Positions 7,971-16,724 of a stretch of DNA of 44,995 nucleotides are shown here, one piece after another. The translations under genes were made by a program, and so were the position numbers. The stretch's first letter is position 1; every line of letters starts with the position of its first letter. Below the pieces are notes generated by a model. It was not told the origin of the DNA, made no database searches, and worked only from the letters and a program-made list of their open reading frames with translations. This DNA is from Nesterenkonia ebinurensis (GTDB lineage: Bacteria; Actinomycetota; Actinomycetes; Actinomycetales; Micrococcaceae): NCBI RefSeq assembly GCF_008711175.1, contig NZ_VWNF01000008.1, positions 1 through 44,995 on the forward strand. The letters run 5' to 3'.

Positions 7971-8882
7971 ATGAGTTACACAGATACGCCGCTCGTCGAG
8001 ATCGCAGGACTCTCCAAGAGCTACGGCAAACACCACGTCCTGAAAGACCTGAACCTCACCCTCCCCCCGGGAATCCATGCCCTACTGGGCCCCAATGGAG
8101 CAGGCAAGACCACGCTGGTCAACATCCTTTCCACTCTCATCCCCTATAGCGCCGGCCAGGCGCGAGTGCTGGGCCTTGATGTCCAACGCGACCGCAAGCA
8201 GCTCCAAGGCCTCATCTCCCTGACAGGCCAGTACGCCGCCGTAGACGGTGCACTCTCCGGGATGGAGAACATGCTGATGATGGGCCAGCTCTTTGGCCTC
8301 ACTCGCCGGGACGCAAAACGCCGGGCCGATGACCTGCTTGAGCGTTTCGAGCTGACCAAGGCGGCTGGCAAACGAGCAGCTACCTACTCCGGTGGCATGC
8401 GTCGCAAACTGGACATCGCCGCGAGTCTCATCGCAGGTCCCCAGCTGATTTTCTTGGACGAACCGACCACCGGCCTAGATACCCGCAGCCGTCAGGCACT
8501 CTGGGACGAGATCAACACCCTGGCCGCAGCTGGAACGTCCATCTTCCTAACCACCCAGTATCTGGAAGAGGCTGACGTGCTCGCCGAGCGAATCATGGTG
8601 CTCAACGGCGGCGGAATTGTCGCAGACGGGACAGCTGCTCAGCTGAAACAACGCGTTGGTGGCTCAACCATCCAACTTCACGATGACGCCGGGCACATCA
8701 TCGAGACTTTGCCCACCCATGGGGATGCTGCTGACGTCGCCCACCAGTTGGCGGCTATTTCCGAGCAGCGCCCCGAAGTCAGCGTGACCGTACGCAAACC
8801 CACTATGGACGAAGTGTTCCTTGAACTCACTGGCGCGCCAGTGCCGACGAACAGCAACAAGAAGGAGGCAACCAGTGAGTAA
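7971..8882 (+). CDS. ABC transporter ATP-binding protein, daunorubicin-resistance (DrrA) type
   Basis: 303 residues. Walker A GPNGAGKT (40-47), Q-loop in TGQYAAVDGALSG, signature YSGGMRRKLD (139-148) and Walker B LIFLDEP (159-165) are all intact. These are followed by TTQYLEEADVLAERI, characteristic of the DrrA/CcmA-type ATPases that drive ABC-2 drug exporters. ATG 7971 (MSYTDTPLVEI) is chosen over upstream in-frame codons because those fall in the promoter/operator. The permease start overlaps its stop by 8 nt (GTGAGTAA). The linked TetR and operator suggest induction by the exported compound, whose identity cannot be told. Confidence 0.92.
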   Translation: MSYTDTPLVEIAGLSKSYGKHHVLKDLNLTLPPGIHALLGPNGAGKTTLVNILSTLIPYSAGQARVLGLDVQRDRKQLQGLISLTGQYAAVDGALSGMENMLMMGQLFGLTRRDAKRRADDLLERFELTKAAGKRAATYSGGMRRKLDIAASLIAGPQLIFLDEPTTGLDTRSRQALWDEINTLAAAGTSIFLTTQYLEEADVLAERIMVLNGGGIVADGTAAQLKQRVGGSTIQLHDDAGHIIETLPTHGDAADVAHQLAAISEQRPEVSVTVRKPTMDEVFLELTGAPVPTNSNKKEATSE

Positions 8883-9732
8883 CACTGCTACCCGACCCAC
8901 AACCGAGCAAGCGGCCCGCAGCGCGGCACCACGCAGCAATGAGCCAATGTCCGGTGCCAACTTCTTGACCGGTTTGATTGTTTTCTCGATAAGGAGCCTC
9001 AAGCACTCGTTCCGAGACGCAGAGTCCCTATTGATGGCGGTGATCCTGCCGGTCATGCTCATGCTCATCTTTACCTACGTGATGGGCGGAGCAATGGATG
9101 TCACTGGAGACGGATCCACCTCCAGCGCTCAGTATCTCTCCTATGTACTCCCAGCGATTGTGGTCACCGCAGCTGGCTTCGGCGCCTCATACACGGCCGT
9201 TGTTGTCAGCAACGACATGACCACTGGATTCATGAACAGACTTCGCACCATGCCTTTTCCCTCAGTCACCGTACTGTTAGGGCACACGGTGTCCTCAATG
9301 GTACGAAACCTACTGGCCACCGCCGTGGTCTTCGCGGTGGCCCTCGCGGTCGGGTTCCGCACCGACGCCTCAGCGGCGCAGCTGGCTGGTTCAGTAGGCC
9401 TAGTTGCCCTGTGGATCCTGGTGATTACCGTAGTCTTCGCAGTGCTTGGAATGGTGGCAGGATCAGCCGAATCAGCAAGTGGATACGGATTTATGCTTCT
9501 CTTCCTGCCCTACGTCTCATCTGGCTTCGCGCCGGTAGAGTCCATGCCTAACTGGCTGCAGGGCTTTGCCCAGCACCAGCCCATGACTCCCATCATCGAC
9601 GCCTCCCGCGCTCTGCTCAACGGAGAAACCCCGGGCAACGAGTGGTGGATCGGCATCCTGTGGTGCGCCGGATTCGTCGCGCTGGCCGTGTGGATGGCAG
9701 CTGTACTCTTTCCCAAGAAGGTTGCCCGCTAG
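8875..9732 (+). CDS. ABC-2 type permease, DrrB-like
   Basis: 285 residues with about six hydrophobic segments. The pattern SIRSLKHSFRD before helix 1, the DMTTGFMNRLRTMP cytoplasmic loop and the SSGFAPVESMPNWLQ segment near the C-terminus is that of ABC-2 permeases of the daunorubicin-resistance class. The start is GTG 8875 (MSNTATRPTT), with AAGGAGG at 8861-8867 seven nt upstream, and it overlaps the ATPase gene. It forms the membrane part of the exporter with the ATPase at 7971-8882. A dead paralogue lies at 1208-1704. Confidence 0.92.
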   Translation: MSNTATRPTTEQAARSAAPRSNEPMSGANFLTGLIVFSIRSLKHSFRDAESLLMAVILPVMLMLIFTYVMGGAMDVTGDGSTSSAQYLSYVLPAIVVTAAGFGASYTAVVVSNDMTTGFMNRLRTMPFPSVTVLLGHTVSSMVRNLLATAVVFAVALAVGFRTDASAAQLAGSVGLVALWILVITVVFAVLGMVAGSAESASGYGFMLLFLPYVSSGFAPVESMPNWLQGFAQHQPMTPIIDASRALLNGETPGNEWWIGILWCAGFVALAVWMAAVLFPKKVAR

Positions 9733-9733
9733 A

Positions 9734-10354
9734 GTGTCAGACTCAACTCAAAGCACCACTCTACGCGGTCGACTGCGTGAGCTATGGGGACGATTTGTCG
9801 GCCCTGAGGCCGGGCGATTGGACCATGCTCTCACCGCTGTCACTACTGTGGCCGGGGCGATCGCCGCAGCGGCGACAACCCGCAACCGTGGGGGAAGCTC
9901 AGTCACCTCGACCGGATCGGCGCTCCTAGCGGCTGATCTGGTCGGGGGTGCCTACGTGAACAACAGTCTCGCCAGTGCGCGCTGGTATGAGCGGCCCGGG
10001 CAAGGCGACCGCGAGCACCTGCTCTTTGCGGCCTGCCATATTCACCCGGCAGTAGTGGCTTGGATAGACCGCGGGCCCCCTGGGCGAATCCCCGGCTCAA
10101 TGTGGGCAAGTGCCCACTATGCGTACCTGATGGGCGCCACCCTGGCCATCCGGAAGCTACCACGATTCAGACGTCCGCTCGGAGTCGCACTTACTGTCGG
10201 CGGAATCGTGCTAGATCAATCACTGGAGCAGTCTCGACTCGTGCCATGGTTTGCCTGGAGCTACTACCCCAAGCTGCTCATGGGCCACGCAGGGGCCTCC
10301 CTGTGGTCTGACCACCAGCTCACCTCGACCAGTCACACAGGACCCATGAGCTGA
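9734..10354 (+). CDS. Small polytopic membrane protein of unknown function
   Basis: About 206 residues with five or six moderately hydrophobic stretches (for example AVTTVAGAIAAAATT, LLAADLVGGAYVNNS, ASAHYAYLMGATLAI, PLGVALTVGGIVLDQ). I do not recognise a named family. GTG 9734 begins one nt after the permease stop (TAG 9730-9732); a TTG at 9722 would overlap the permease. The tight spacing places it in the exporter operon, so it may be an accessory or immunity-type membrane protein (inference). Confidence 0.6.
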   Translation: MSDSTQSTTLRGRLRELWGRFVGPEAGRLDHALTAVTTVAGAIAAAATTRNRGGSSVTSTGSALLAADLVGGAYVNNSLASARWYERPGQGDREHLLFAACHIHPAVVAWIDRGPPGRIPGSMWASAHYAYLMGATLAIRKLPRFRRPLGVALTVGGIVLDQSLEQSRLVPWFAWSYYPKLLMGHAGASLWSDHQLTSTSHTGPMS

Positions 10355-10596
10355 CGAGGTTTGGGCAGAGGAGCACGTCACTGGTTCGGCCCAGCTCACC
10401 TTCACGGCGCTGGTCGAACGAGTCCAACACGACCACCATTACACCTACCAAGGTCTCATCGAAAGCGATACTGATAAACTAATAACCATTCAATATATAC
10501 AAATATACATCTGCACCATACAGCTAATACCAATATACCTAAACGCGTCACAACATCTTGTTTTGTTTATCAGATTGTCTCTACAGAATGGCGTGA
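10355..10596. promoter_or_regulatory. AT-rich intergenic region upstream of the heterodimeric ABC exporter
   Basis: Base composition falls sharply from about 10460 to 10590. Two imperfect direct repeats occur, at 10479-10500 (CTAATAACCATTCAATATA...) and 10524-10539 (CTAATACCAATATACC), possible regulator sites. CAGAAT at 10584-10589 could be a -10 box with a 7-nt gap to ATG 10597. A two-codon minigene (ATG GCG TGA, 10588-10596) immediately precedes the start. 10355-10460 shows no recognisable gene. Confidence 0.4.
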
Positions 10597-12429
10597 ATGT
10601 CTAATAGAACCACTATTACGCGTTACAACACTTTACCCAAGGTAGATCGGACTCTCAGGAGTATCCCCGTGGACTGGGCTGAAAAATCAGCTAAAAGATC
10701 AGTGACAGCTAAGGACAAGAAGTATGGGCTTCTGGATCCGCCCGAGCATCCTCCGGAGGACTACAGGCTCGCTGTGGAGCGCGGGTTAAGCCCTACGAGG
10801 TTGTCCTGGCGAATCATCCGGGCTTCGCTGCGGTATGTGATCCCTGGCTCGCTGCTCCTGATGCTGTCCAACGTTGCCGCGATGCTCATCCCTCTGGCGG
10901 TGGGCACAGTGGTCGACGACGTCATCGCCCCTCTTACAGACGGAGGCACCTGGGGCTCGGTGGCCAGCATGGCCGCTTGGTGGCTGGCAGCCCTGGCTGG
11001 ACTGTACCTGGTGCGCACCCTCGGCTTCCGGTTCGGTGGGAGACTTGGGTGGTACGCGGTGCAACGCAATGCGTTCGAGCTCTCGCAGCAGGTGCTGGCC
11101 CGGATCTTCCACCCGCGGGGAATTGAAGGGGCTGCTCGACCATCTGGACAGCTGCTGTCCATCGCGACCTTGGACACCCGGGCCGCGGGCAGCTCTATCT
11201 GGGTAACGATCTACCCGCCGGGTTTCGTGGTGGGGATTCTGGTGTCCATGGTCATGCTGTTTCTCATCCATCCGTGGCTGGGGCTGTTTGTGTTGCTGCT
11301 GCTGCCGGTGTTGATGACTGGCTCTCAGCTGCTGGCCCGTCCACTGCGGCGGCGCAGCACGGCAGAGCAGGGTGCACTCGCTGCAAACACTGCCGCGGCC
11401 ACGGACTATCTGCGCGGCTACCGGACCATCGCCGGTCTACACGCTCAGCAAGAAGTATCAGAGCGGTACATAGCCTCCAGCCAAGAGGCACTGACACACG
11501 CCGTCGCCTCCACTGATGCTCGCAGTGCTTTCCGGGGCCTGAGCGTAAGCACCTCTCAGATCTTCGGGGCTGCGATGGTGGCGCTGGCTGCATGGTTGGC
11601 GCTGGAAGGCAGTATCACCGTGGGTGAACTGGTCACCGTAGCCGGCCTGGTCGTTGCGCTGGTGATCCCGATCGAGGAGCTCATCGACACCCTGGGTCAA
11701 GTGTGGTCCCGGGCACAAGCTGGGGCCGAGCGAGTCACCAGATTCCTCAATACCGGGCATCATCCAGCGGCCCAGGGCCGTGAACCAGTCCCAGAGGAAG
11801 CCCCGGATGGGGTGGAGCTGAGTATTCAGGGACTCGAGGTCGAACCAGGGGAACAGCTGAATCTTCAACTGAGGCAAGGTGACTTCCAGGTCCTGGACCT
11901 TGACCAAGCTCAGGTTGCGGTTCTGGAGGATATATTGGGATTGCGACGTGAGATCCTCGACGACGTTGAGGTGACGGTGCGCCGCAGTCCACTTGCCGAG
12001 CTTGACCCGGAAGCCCTGCGGGCTACGGTTCTGGCGGTCCCGCACCAGCCAGCCATCTTCAACGGCAGCATCCTGGATAACGTGCTGCCTGGCCATACCG
12101 ACACGGATGCAGAACGGCGAAAGGCAGCCAAGGCTCTCCGCACTGCCGGAGTCGCGGACCGCGAGTTTCCGCAAGGGCTGGACCAGGACACCGGAGACAA
12201 TGGCTCTGCGCTCTCTGGAGGCCAGCAGCAGCGCGTCGCCCTTGCCCGGGCGCTGGCCGCCGAGCCCGAGGTGCTGGTGCTGATCAACCCGACCAGCTCA
12301 GTCGACGTGGTGACCGAGAACTTGATTGCGCAACGAGTGGCGTACCAACGTCGCAATCTCACCACCCTGGTGGTCACGGACGCCAGGGCATTCGCTACCC
12401 ACCGAGCGCGGGAGGCTGCCGATGCCTGA
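10597..12429 (+). CDS. ABC exporter half-transporter with degenerate nucleotide-binding site (subunit A)
   Basis: 610 residues: a charged N-terminal extension (1-65), a six-helix type-I exporter domain (about 75-370) and an ATPase domain (about 400-610). The signature LSGGQQQR (539-546) and D-loop SSVD (567-570) are intact. The P-loop is absent: residues 430-445 read FQVLDLDQAQVAVLED instead of GxxGxGKST. Walker B has lost both acidic residues (VLVLIN at 559-564) and the H-loop His is Asp (VTDA, 593-596). This subunit therefore cannot hydrolyse ATP but can lend its signature to the partner. It overlaps subunit B by 8 nt. There is no clear ribosome-binding site, so translation may be leaderless. 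Confidence 0.88.
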   Translation: MSNRTTITRYNTLPKVDRTLRSIPVDWAEKSAKRSVTAKDKKYGLLDPPEHPPEDYRLAVERGLSPTRLSWRIIRASLRYVIPGSLLLMLSNVAAMLIPLAVGTVVDDVIAPLTDGGTWGSVASMAAWWLAALAGLYLVRTLGFRFGGRLGWYAVQRNAFELSQQVLARIFHPRGIEGAARPSGQLLSIATLDTRAAGSSIWVTIYPPGFVVGILVSMVMLFLIHPWLGLFVLLLLPVLMTGSQLLARPLRRRSTAEQGALAANTAAATDYLRGYRTIAGLHAQQEVSERYIASSQEALTHAVASTDARSAFRGLSVSTSQIFGAAMVALAAWLALEGSITVGELVTVAGLVVALVIPIEELIDTLGQVWSRAQAGAERVTRFLNTGHHPAAQGREPVPEEAPDGVELSIQGLEVEPGEQLNLQLRQGDFQVLDLDQAQVAVLEDILGLRREILDDVEVTVRRSPLAELDPEALRATVLAVPHQPAIFNGSILDNVLPGHTDTDAERRKAAKALRTAGVADREFPQGLDQDTGDNGSALSGGQQQRVALARALAAEPEVLVLINPTSSVDVVTENLIAQRVAYQRRNLTTLVVTDARAFATHRAREAADA

Positions 12430-14155
12430 GATCCCACAGCTTCTGCCCTCCTCCACCGGCAACCAGGCCGCCTGCGAAATCTGGGGCAGGCTCCGCAGCC
12501 GGCGACTACGGCTGACCGGAGCACTGATCTTGTTCCTGGCCGCTGCCGCTGCGGCCAATCTCATTCCACTGGTGATCGGCTGGTTGGTAGACCACGTCGT
12601 CCTCGGTTCTGAGGCAGATTCCCAGTTCTGGGGGTATGTGGTAGCGATCGCCCTAGCCGCTCTCGCCGCGGGGGTCTTCACCTGGTGGGGATCCCGAATC
12701 CTCGGCCGAGTGACCGAGGCCGTGATCGCTGGGCTACGAGAAAGCTATGTGGCAGCCGCGCTGCGGCTCTCCCGGGCTCGGGTGGAGCGTGCTGGGATTG
12801 GGGATCTGGTCACCCGGGCTTCCGACGACGTCGCCAAAGTCTCCGAGACGCTGCCTCAGATTCTTCCCAGGGTGGCTGTCACCGGGCTCACCGCAGTTTT
12901 AGCCGGTGTCGCTCTGCTGACGCTGAACTGGCGATTCCTAGTGGTCTTCGCAATACTGGCACCCGTCTACGTGCTGATCGCCCGCTGGTACCTGACGGTC
13001 GCTCCACCGGTCAATGTGGCCGAGCGTAACGCGTTCTCCGTCCGCGGCCAGTACGTGCTGGGTTCGCTCAATGGGTTAGATACAGTCACAGCTCATCGGC
13101 TGGGGCTCAAACGTCAGTTGTTGACACGGTACGCGACCTGGCAGACCGCGCGTTGGGCGGTGCGCGCCCGGATCGTGTTTAACCGGCTGACGAGTCGGCT
13201 GAACATCACCGAGTTTACTGGGGTGATCTTGATGCTCGGGGTTGGGGCATGGTCCGTCTCGGAGGGGGTGGTGACCCTCGGAATGGCCAGCGCCGCGGCC
13301 CTGCTGATGCTGCGTACTGCCACCTATATCAACAGCCTGCTTGCGGTGATGAATGATCTGGTCGCCGGGCTGGCCGCACTGACTCGGATCATCGGTATCC
13401 TCCAACAACCAGAGCCGGACACCGCAGCACCGGTCCCGGATGAATACCCCACGGACAGAGGAGAAGCTTGCCACTTGCGCAACGTCAGCTTCAGCTACAC
13501 CGGCACCAGGAAAGCGCTGGAAGGCGTGAACCTGAGCATCCTGTCTGGTGAACAAGTGGCAGTCGTCGGTGCCACCGGATCCGGAAAGTCCACCCTGGCT
13601 GCCGTAGTGGCCGGAGTATTCCCCCCGGACGAAGGGACCGTGCGGCGCGGGGCGCCGGCGTCCCGGGTCATGACCGCCAACCAACAGGTACACCTCTTCA
13701 CTGGTACGGTGCGAGAGAACCTGGTTCTAGCTGCACCGGACACTACAGCCGAAGCACTGGACGCGGTTCTCGCCGAGACCGGAGCTGACACCGTGATCGC
13801 TCAGCTTCCTCAGGGGCTGGACACGCAGATCGGAGCCGGCGGGCTCAGTCTGACGCCCGCTCAAGCCCAACACCTCGCTCTAGTCCGCCTGCATCTGGCT
13901 GACCCGCAACTGGTGATTCTCGACGAGGCCACTGCCGAGGCCGACACCGCGGACACGCAGATGCTCGATAGCGCCGCGGAGTATGTGATGGCTGATCGCT
14001 CTTCCCTGGTGATTGCTCACCGACTAAGCCAGGCCATGCGCTGCGACCGCATCGTGGTGATGGAGGCCGGGCGCATCGTCGAAAGAGGCTCGCACCATGA
14101 GCTCGTGGCCCAAAACGGCCGCTATGCGGAACTGGTTTCTGCTACCAATGCCTAA
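12422..14155 (+). CDS. ABC exporter half-transporter, catalytic partner (subunit B)
   Basis: 577 residues: membrane domain (about 25-330) and ATPase domain (about 345-577). Walker A GATGSGKST (383-391), Walker B LVILDE (497-502), D-loop AEAD (505-508) and H-loop AHR (532-534) are intact. The signature is degenerate: LTPAQAQ (478-484) in place of LSGGQ. With subunit A this gives one competent ATP site (Walker A/B of B plus signature of A) and one doubly defective site. ATG 12422 overlaps the stop of subunit A and has GGGAGG six nt upstream, which decides it over an in-frame ATG at 12326. The substrate is unknown. Confidence 0.9.
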   Translation: MPEIPQLLPSSTGNQAACEIWGRLRSRRLRLTGALILFLAAAAAANLIPLVIGWLVDHVVLGSEADSQFWGYVVAIALAALAAGVFTWWGSRILGRVTEAVIAGLRESYVAAALRLSRARVERAGIGDLVTRASDDVAKVSETLPQILPRVAVTGLTAVLAGVALLTLNWRFLVVFAILAPVYVLIARWYLTVAPPVNVAERNAFSVRGQYVLGSLNGLDTVTAHRLGLKRQLLTRYATWQTARWAVRARIVFNRLTSRLNITEFTGVILMLGVGAWSVSEGVVTLGMASAAALLMLRTATYINSLLAVMNDLVAGLAALTRIIGILQQPEPDTAAPVPDEYPTDRGEACHLRNVSFSYTGTRKALEGVNLSILSGEQVAVVGATGSGKSTLAAVVAGVFPPDEGTVRRGAPASRVMTANQQVHLFTGTVRENLVLAAPDTTAEALDAVLAETGADTVIAQLPQGLDTQIGAGGLSLTPAQAQHLALVRLHLADPQLVILDEATAEADTADTQMLDSAAEYVMADRSSLVIAHRLSQAMRCDRIVVMEAGRIVERGSHHELVAQNGRYAELVSATNA

Positions 14156-14284
14156 TCCCGATACTCCTACAGTAAGCGGTGCAGGCTATGGTGCCCCCCA
14201 GCAGAGTCTGAGCGCACCAACACCCCAAGACAGCAATCCGCCAGCCGCAATCACAATCCACCCGCTGAAGAAAGAACCCAGCGT

Positions 14285-14867
14285 ATGAACAAACATGAGC
14301 CTCCTGTACACGACCACGGACACCAGCGGCCGCGACAAATATGGACCGAGCTGCTGACGGAGAGGTTGCGCCTGCGAACCCCGGATGAGGGTGATGTCGA
14401 GTTTGTGCAAGACATGTATTCGCATTACGAGGTGACCCACCATATTGGCAGCCACGACTGGGTAGAGACCACCAGAGAACAGGCAATGAGGCGGATCGAG
14501 CGTTACCGTTCCACGTTTGGCCCGGCCTCCGGCGCCTTGCTCTACGAACTCCGTACGGAGAGCACCCCGCTAGGCTTCACGATGATGCAGCATATCCCGT
14601 TCTCCGATCATGTAGAGGTAGCGGTACAGGATACTGAGATCGGCTGGCACCAACATCCCAGCGCCTGGGGACTCGGGTTTCACCACCGAGGCAGCACAGG
14701 CCCTGGCAGGCCATGCCCGCAATGCGGAGCTGAAAAGTTTGGTGGCCGTCACCCGATCCGCGAACACTGCTGCGCAAGCGGTGGCCAGGCGCCTCTGCAT
14801 GATCCCTTAAGGCACCATTGACCGTTACTACAACGCCACCGGCGAACTGTTCACACCCGACTTATGA
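14285..14867 (+). pseudogene. GNAT-family N-acetyltransferase, frameshifted
   Basis: The first part (ATG 14285 to about 14680) reads TELLTERLRLRTPDEGDVEF and IGWHQHPSAWG, a RimJ/RimL-like GNAT start. Homology then continues in another frame as FTTEAAQALAGHARNAELK, SLVAVTRSANTAAQAVARRL and CMIP. After an in-frame TAA comes GTIDRYYNATGELFTPDL, ending at TGA 14865-14867. One frameshift near 14670-14685 and one nonsense codon inactivate it. The acetyl-CoA loop region is the part that is out of frame. It follows the ABC exporter by 129 nt that contain nothing else clear. Confidence 0.78.
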
Positions 14868-14939
14868 GCGACAGCAGGAAGAACCCCATCGACAGTCAAC
14901 ACCAGTCACCGCGAATCGCTCCGCCAAGTACAAGCAGAA

Positions 14940-15026
14940 GATGGCTCACCCGAGCATCTGTAACAGAAACCTCGAGCGCTGAAAGGCAATTCAGATGAAT
15001 TCCAACCCCCGATGGCTCACCCGAGC
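14940..15026 (+). repeat. 16-bp direct repeat flanking the GNAT start
   Basis: GATGGCTCACCCGAGC occurs at 14940-14955 and again at 15011-15026, 71 bp apart. The second copy is inside the start of the intact GNAT gene. This looks like the footprint of a short duplication or of a recombination that joined the broken and intact acetyltransferase genes. Confidence 0.7.
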
Positions 15027-15510
15027 CGAAACACCTGAAGACATCCACGCCATCCACGCCCTGAACCGTGCCGCCTTCGACACCGCGCTGGAAGCTGAAC
15101 TGGTGGACGCGCTGCGACAGGACCCGGCCTGGATCGAAGGGCTCTCTGTGGTCTCCACCACCGCTGAGGGCCTCGTCGTGGGCCACGCCCTGCTCACTCG
15201 CTGCCATGTCGGTGAGGTCCCTGCACTATGCCTGGCCCCGTGTGCCGTCTTACCGGCCCATCAGCGCACCGGTGCAGGTTCCGCAGCGATCCGCGCCGCA
15301 CTACAGGCGGCGCGCGAGAAAGCAGAGGTCTTCGTGGTCGTCTTGGGGCATCCCGACTATTACCCGCGTTTCGGCTTCGAACGGGCCTCCGCACACAGGA
15401 TAAAACTGAGCATCGAAGTTCCGGACGAGGCGCTGATGGCGCTCACTCTGGATCCTGACCGGGCACTGCCGGCCGGCACCGTCCGATACGCCGCACCCTT
15501 CGGGATCTGA
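14995..15510 (+). CDS. GNAT-family N-acetyltransferase (YhbS-like)
   Basis: 171 residues and complete. It contains GLVVGHALLTRC (strand beta 4 region), then LAPCAVLPAHQRTGAGSAAI, the acetyl-CoA-binding motif A (R/Q-x-x-G-x-G-A), then VVLGHPDYYPRFGFERAS, typical of the YhbS branch. ATG 14995 is preceded by a modest AAAGG. The substrate cannot be inferred. It is co-directional with the broken GNAT gene upstream but belongs to a different GNAT branch. Confidence 0.85.
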   Translation: MNSNPRWLTRAETPEDIHAIHALNRAAFDTALEAELVDALRQDPAWIEGLSVVSTTAEGLVVGHALLTRCHVGEVPALCLAPCAVLPAHQRTGAGSAAIRAALQAAREKAEVFVVVLGHPDYYPRFGFERASAHRIKLSIEVPDEALMALTLDPDRALPAGTVRYAAPFGI

Positions 15511-15563
15511 GCATAGAGTCGTGGAACCAGCATGGCTCCACGACCGTGTTTACTCCACACCGC

Positions 15564-15854
15564 CTACCGTCTTCTCCAACGTTCCCGCGCCACAGGGAGC
15601 ACATCAGCGCGGAACTCACTGGGGTATGGCTTTGGCACCACAACTACCCTTCCAGACCCGAGGCAACCGAGCCACATCAGGGTATCCACAGTATGTACAC
15701 CCTTTTCGTCCTCATCGAGGAGCGCCAAGGTGGTACGTGGGTTCGCAAGCTCCAAGATGCTGCACGCATCTGCGGCTACGAACCACGCTTCACCGTCTTT
15801 GATGACGGTGCGGACGGGCGTATCGTTGTAGCTGAATGTTTCTAGGACGTTCAT
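15564..15854 (-). pseudogene. Truncated phage antirepressor with BRO-N domain
   Basis: Starts at ATG 15854 after AAAGGA. It reads MNVLETFSYNDTPVRTVIKD, then GEAWFVAADACSILELANPR and DEKGVHTVDT, a good BRO-N (Bro/phage antirepressor) N-terminus. After about residue 60 the expected continuation (a GLY-LI-RS-KPEAK-F-W pattern) is absent and the frame runs into unrelated sequence to a stop after 96 residues. It is a 3'-truncated prophage gene; the break near 15675 may mark the edge of the island. Confidence 0.75.
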
Positions 15855-15934
15855 CTTGATTCCTTTCTTGGGGTCACGCCCTCGCAGCTGGCACTGCGGG
15901 GGCACTTTTCTTTGGGGTGGATAGGGTTGGGGGC

Positions 15935-16415
15935 ATGGAAGCCGTTGAGATTTGGACTCTTGCCATTGCCTCTGCGGGCATCCTCATTAGTGGAGGGTTT
16001 GCATGGCGGGCGGTCTATGTGTCCGGCCAAGCGAGAGATGCGGCCAAAGAGGCCAACGAAACTGCGCGGGATGCCAACACCCTTGCTGAGCGCGAGTTCA
16101 GGCGAACCACAGAGAGCCATGCCATCTTCTGGAACTGGCAGTGGAGCCGCGAGTCCATGACCCTCACGGTCACTAACATTGGTCTCGATGATGCCCATGG
16201 GGTCCGACTTGCAGTTTTCAAGAAGCCCATCAAGCCCGATCAGAAAACTTTCAAAGCCTATGTGACCGCCTCGAAGGTGAAAGCAGAGGGCGGAGAAGTC
16301 GCCATGCACCTTTACGGATTACCCTGACAAGTCCAGTGAGTTCGGCAGGGTCACTCTCAGCACGTCGGAAGTTTTGGTCTTCTTGCGCTGGAAAACCCCC
16401 TGCCGGCAACCCTGA
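15935..16415 (+). pseudogene. Small membrane-anchored protein, probably frameshifted near its end
   Basis: ATG 15935 opens a 130-codon frame that stops at 16327. It has an N-terminal membrane helix (WTLAIASAGILISGGFAW), then an amphipathic, charged stretch (RDAAKEANETARDANTLAE) and a beta-rich C-terminus (SMTLTVTNIGLDDAHGV). A plausible continuation in another frame (FTDYPDKSSEFGRVTLSTSE, then VLVFLRWKTP) runs to TGA 16413-16415, so a frameshift near 16300-16315 is likely. No named family is recognised; similar small proteins occur on mobile elements. GTG 15917 is an alternative start. Confidence 0.55.
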
Positions 16416-16451
16416 CGCAAGCTCCGGGACTCAAAAAACAGTGTGGATAAC

Positions 16452-16724
16452 TCATCGGACGCCGCCTATCCGCACGCCGTCAACATAGTGCGCAGAAGCG
16501 CCCTGTATGCGGTGCTTGCACCCCCCTGGGTCGGTGAATGTGGTCACCCGGGCCTCTTGCTCAATATAGTCAGCCAGGAAGCCTGCGACGGCACTGCTGA
16601 TTTCTTCCTGAATGACGCGCTTTCTCTTCACGTGCCCCCTAAGCATTGCCGCTGCCATCGAGGCAGCGGCACCCATCGACACGCCTGCCGTGATCCACGC
16701 TGCGAGTTCACGAGGTTTCATCAC
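16452..16724 (-). CDS. Small membrane-anchored hypothetical protein of the phage-like island
   Basis: 90 residues. A hydrophobic N-terminal helix (AAWITAGVSMGAAASMAAAM) is followed by a basic stretch (HVKRKRVIQ) and a soluble tail with a GGCKH motif. The start ATG overlaps the stop of the XRE gene upstream (ATGA, 16721-16724), so the two form an operon. No family is recognised. The arrangement with a repressor suggests a lysogeny-module gene of unknown role. Confidence 0.6.
   Translation of the reverse strand: MMKPRELAAWITAGVSMGAAASMAAAMLRGHVKRKRVIQEEISSAVAGFLADYIEQEARVTTFTDPGGCKHRIQGASAHYVDGVRIGGVR

Noticed and set aside
15546-15845. 99-codon plus-strand open frame with a MYTLFVLIEERQGGTW stretch
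   Set aside because: It is the antisense of the BRO-N remnant, which has a clear domain and ribosome-binding site on the minus strand.
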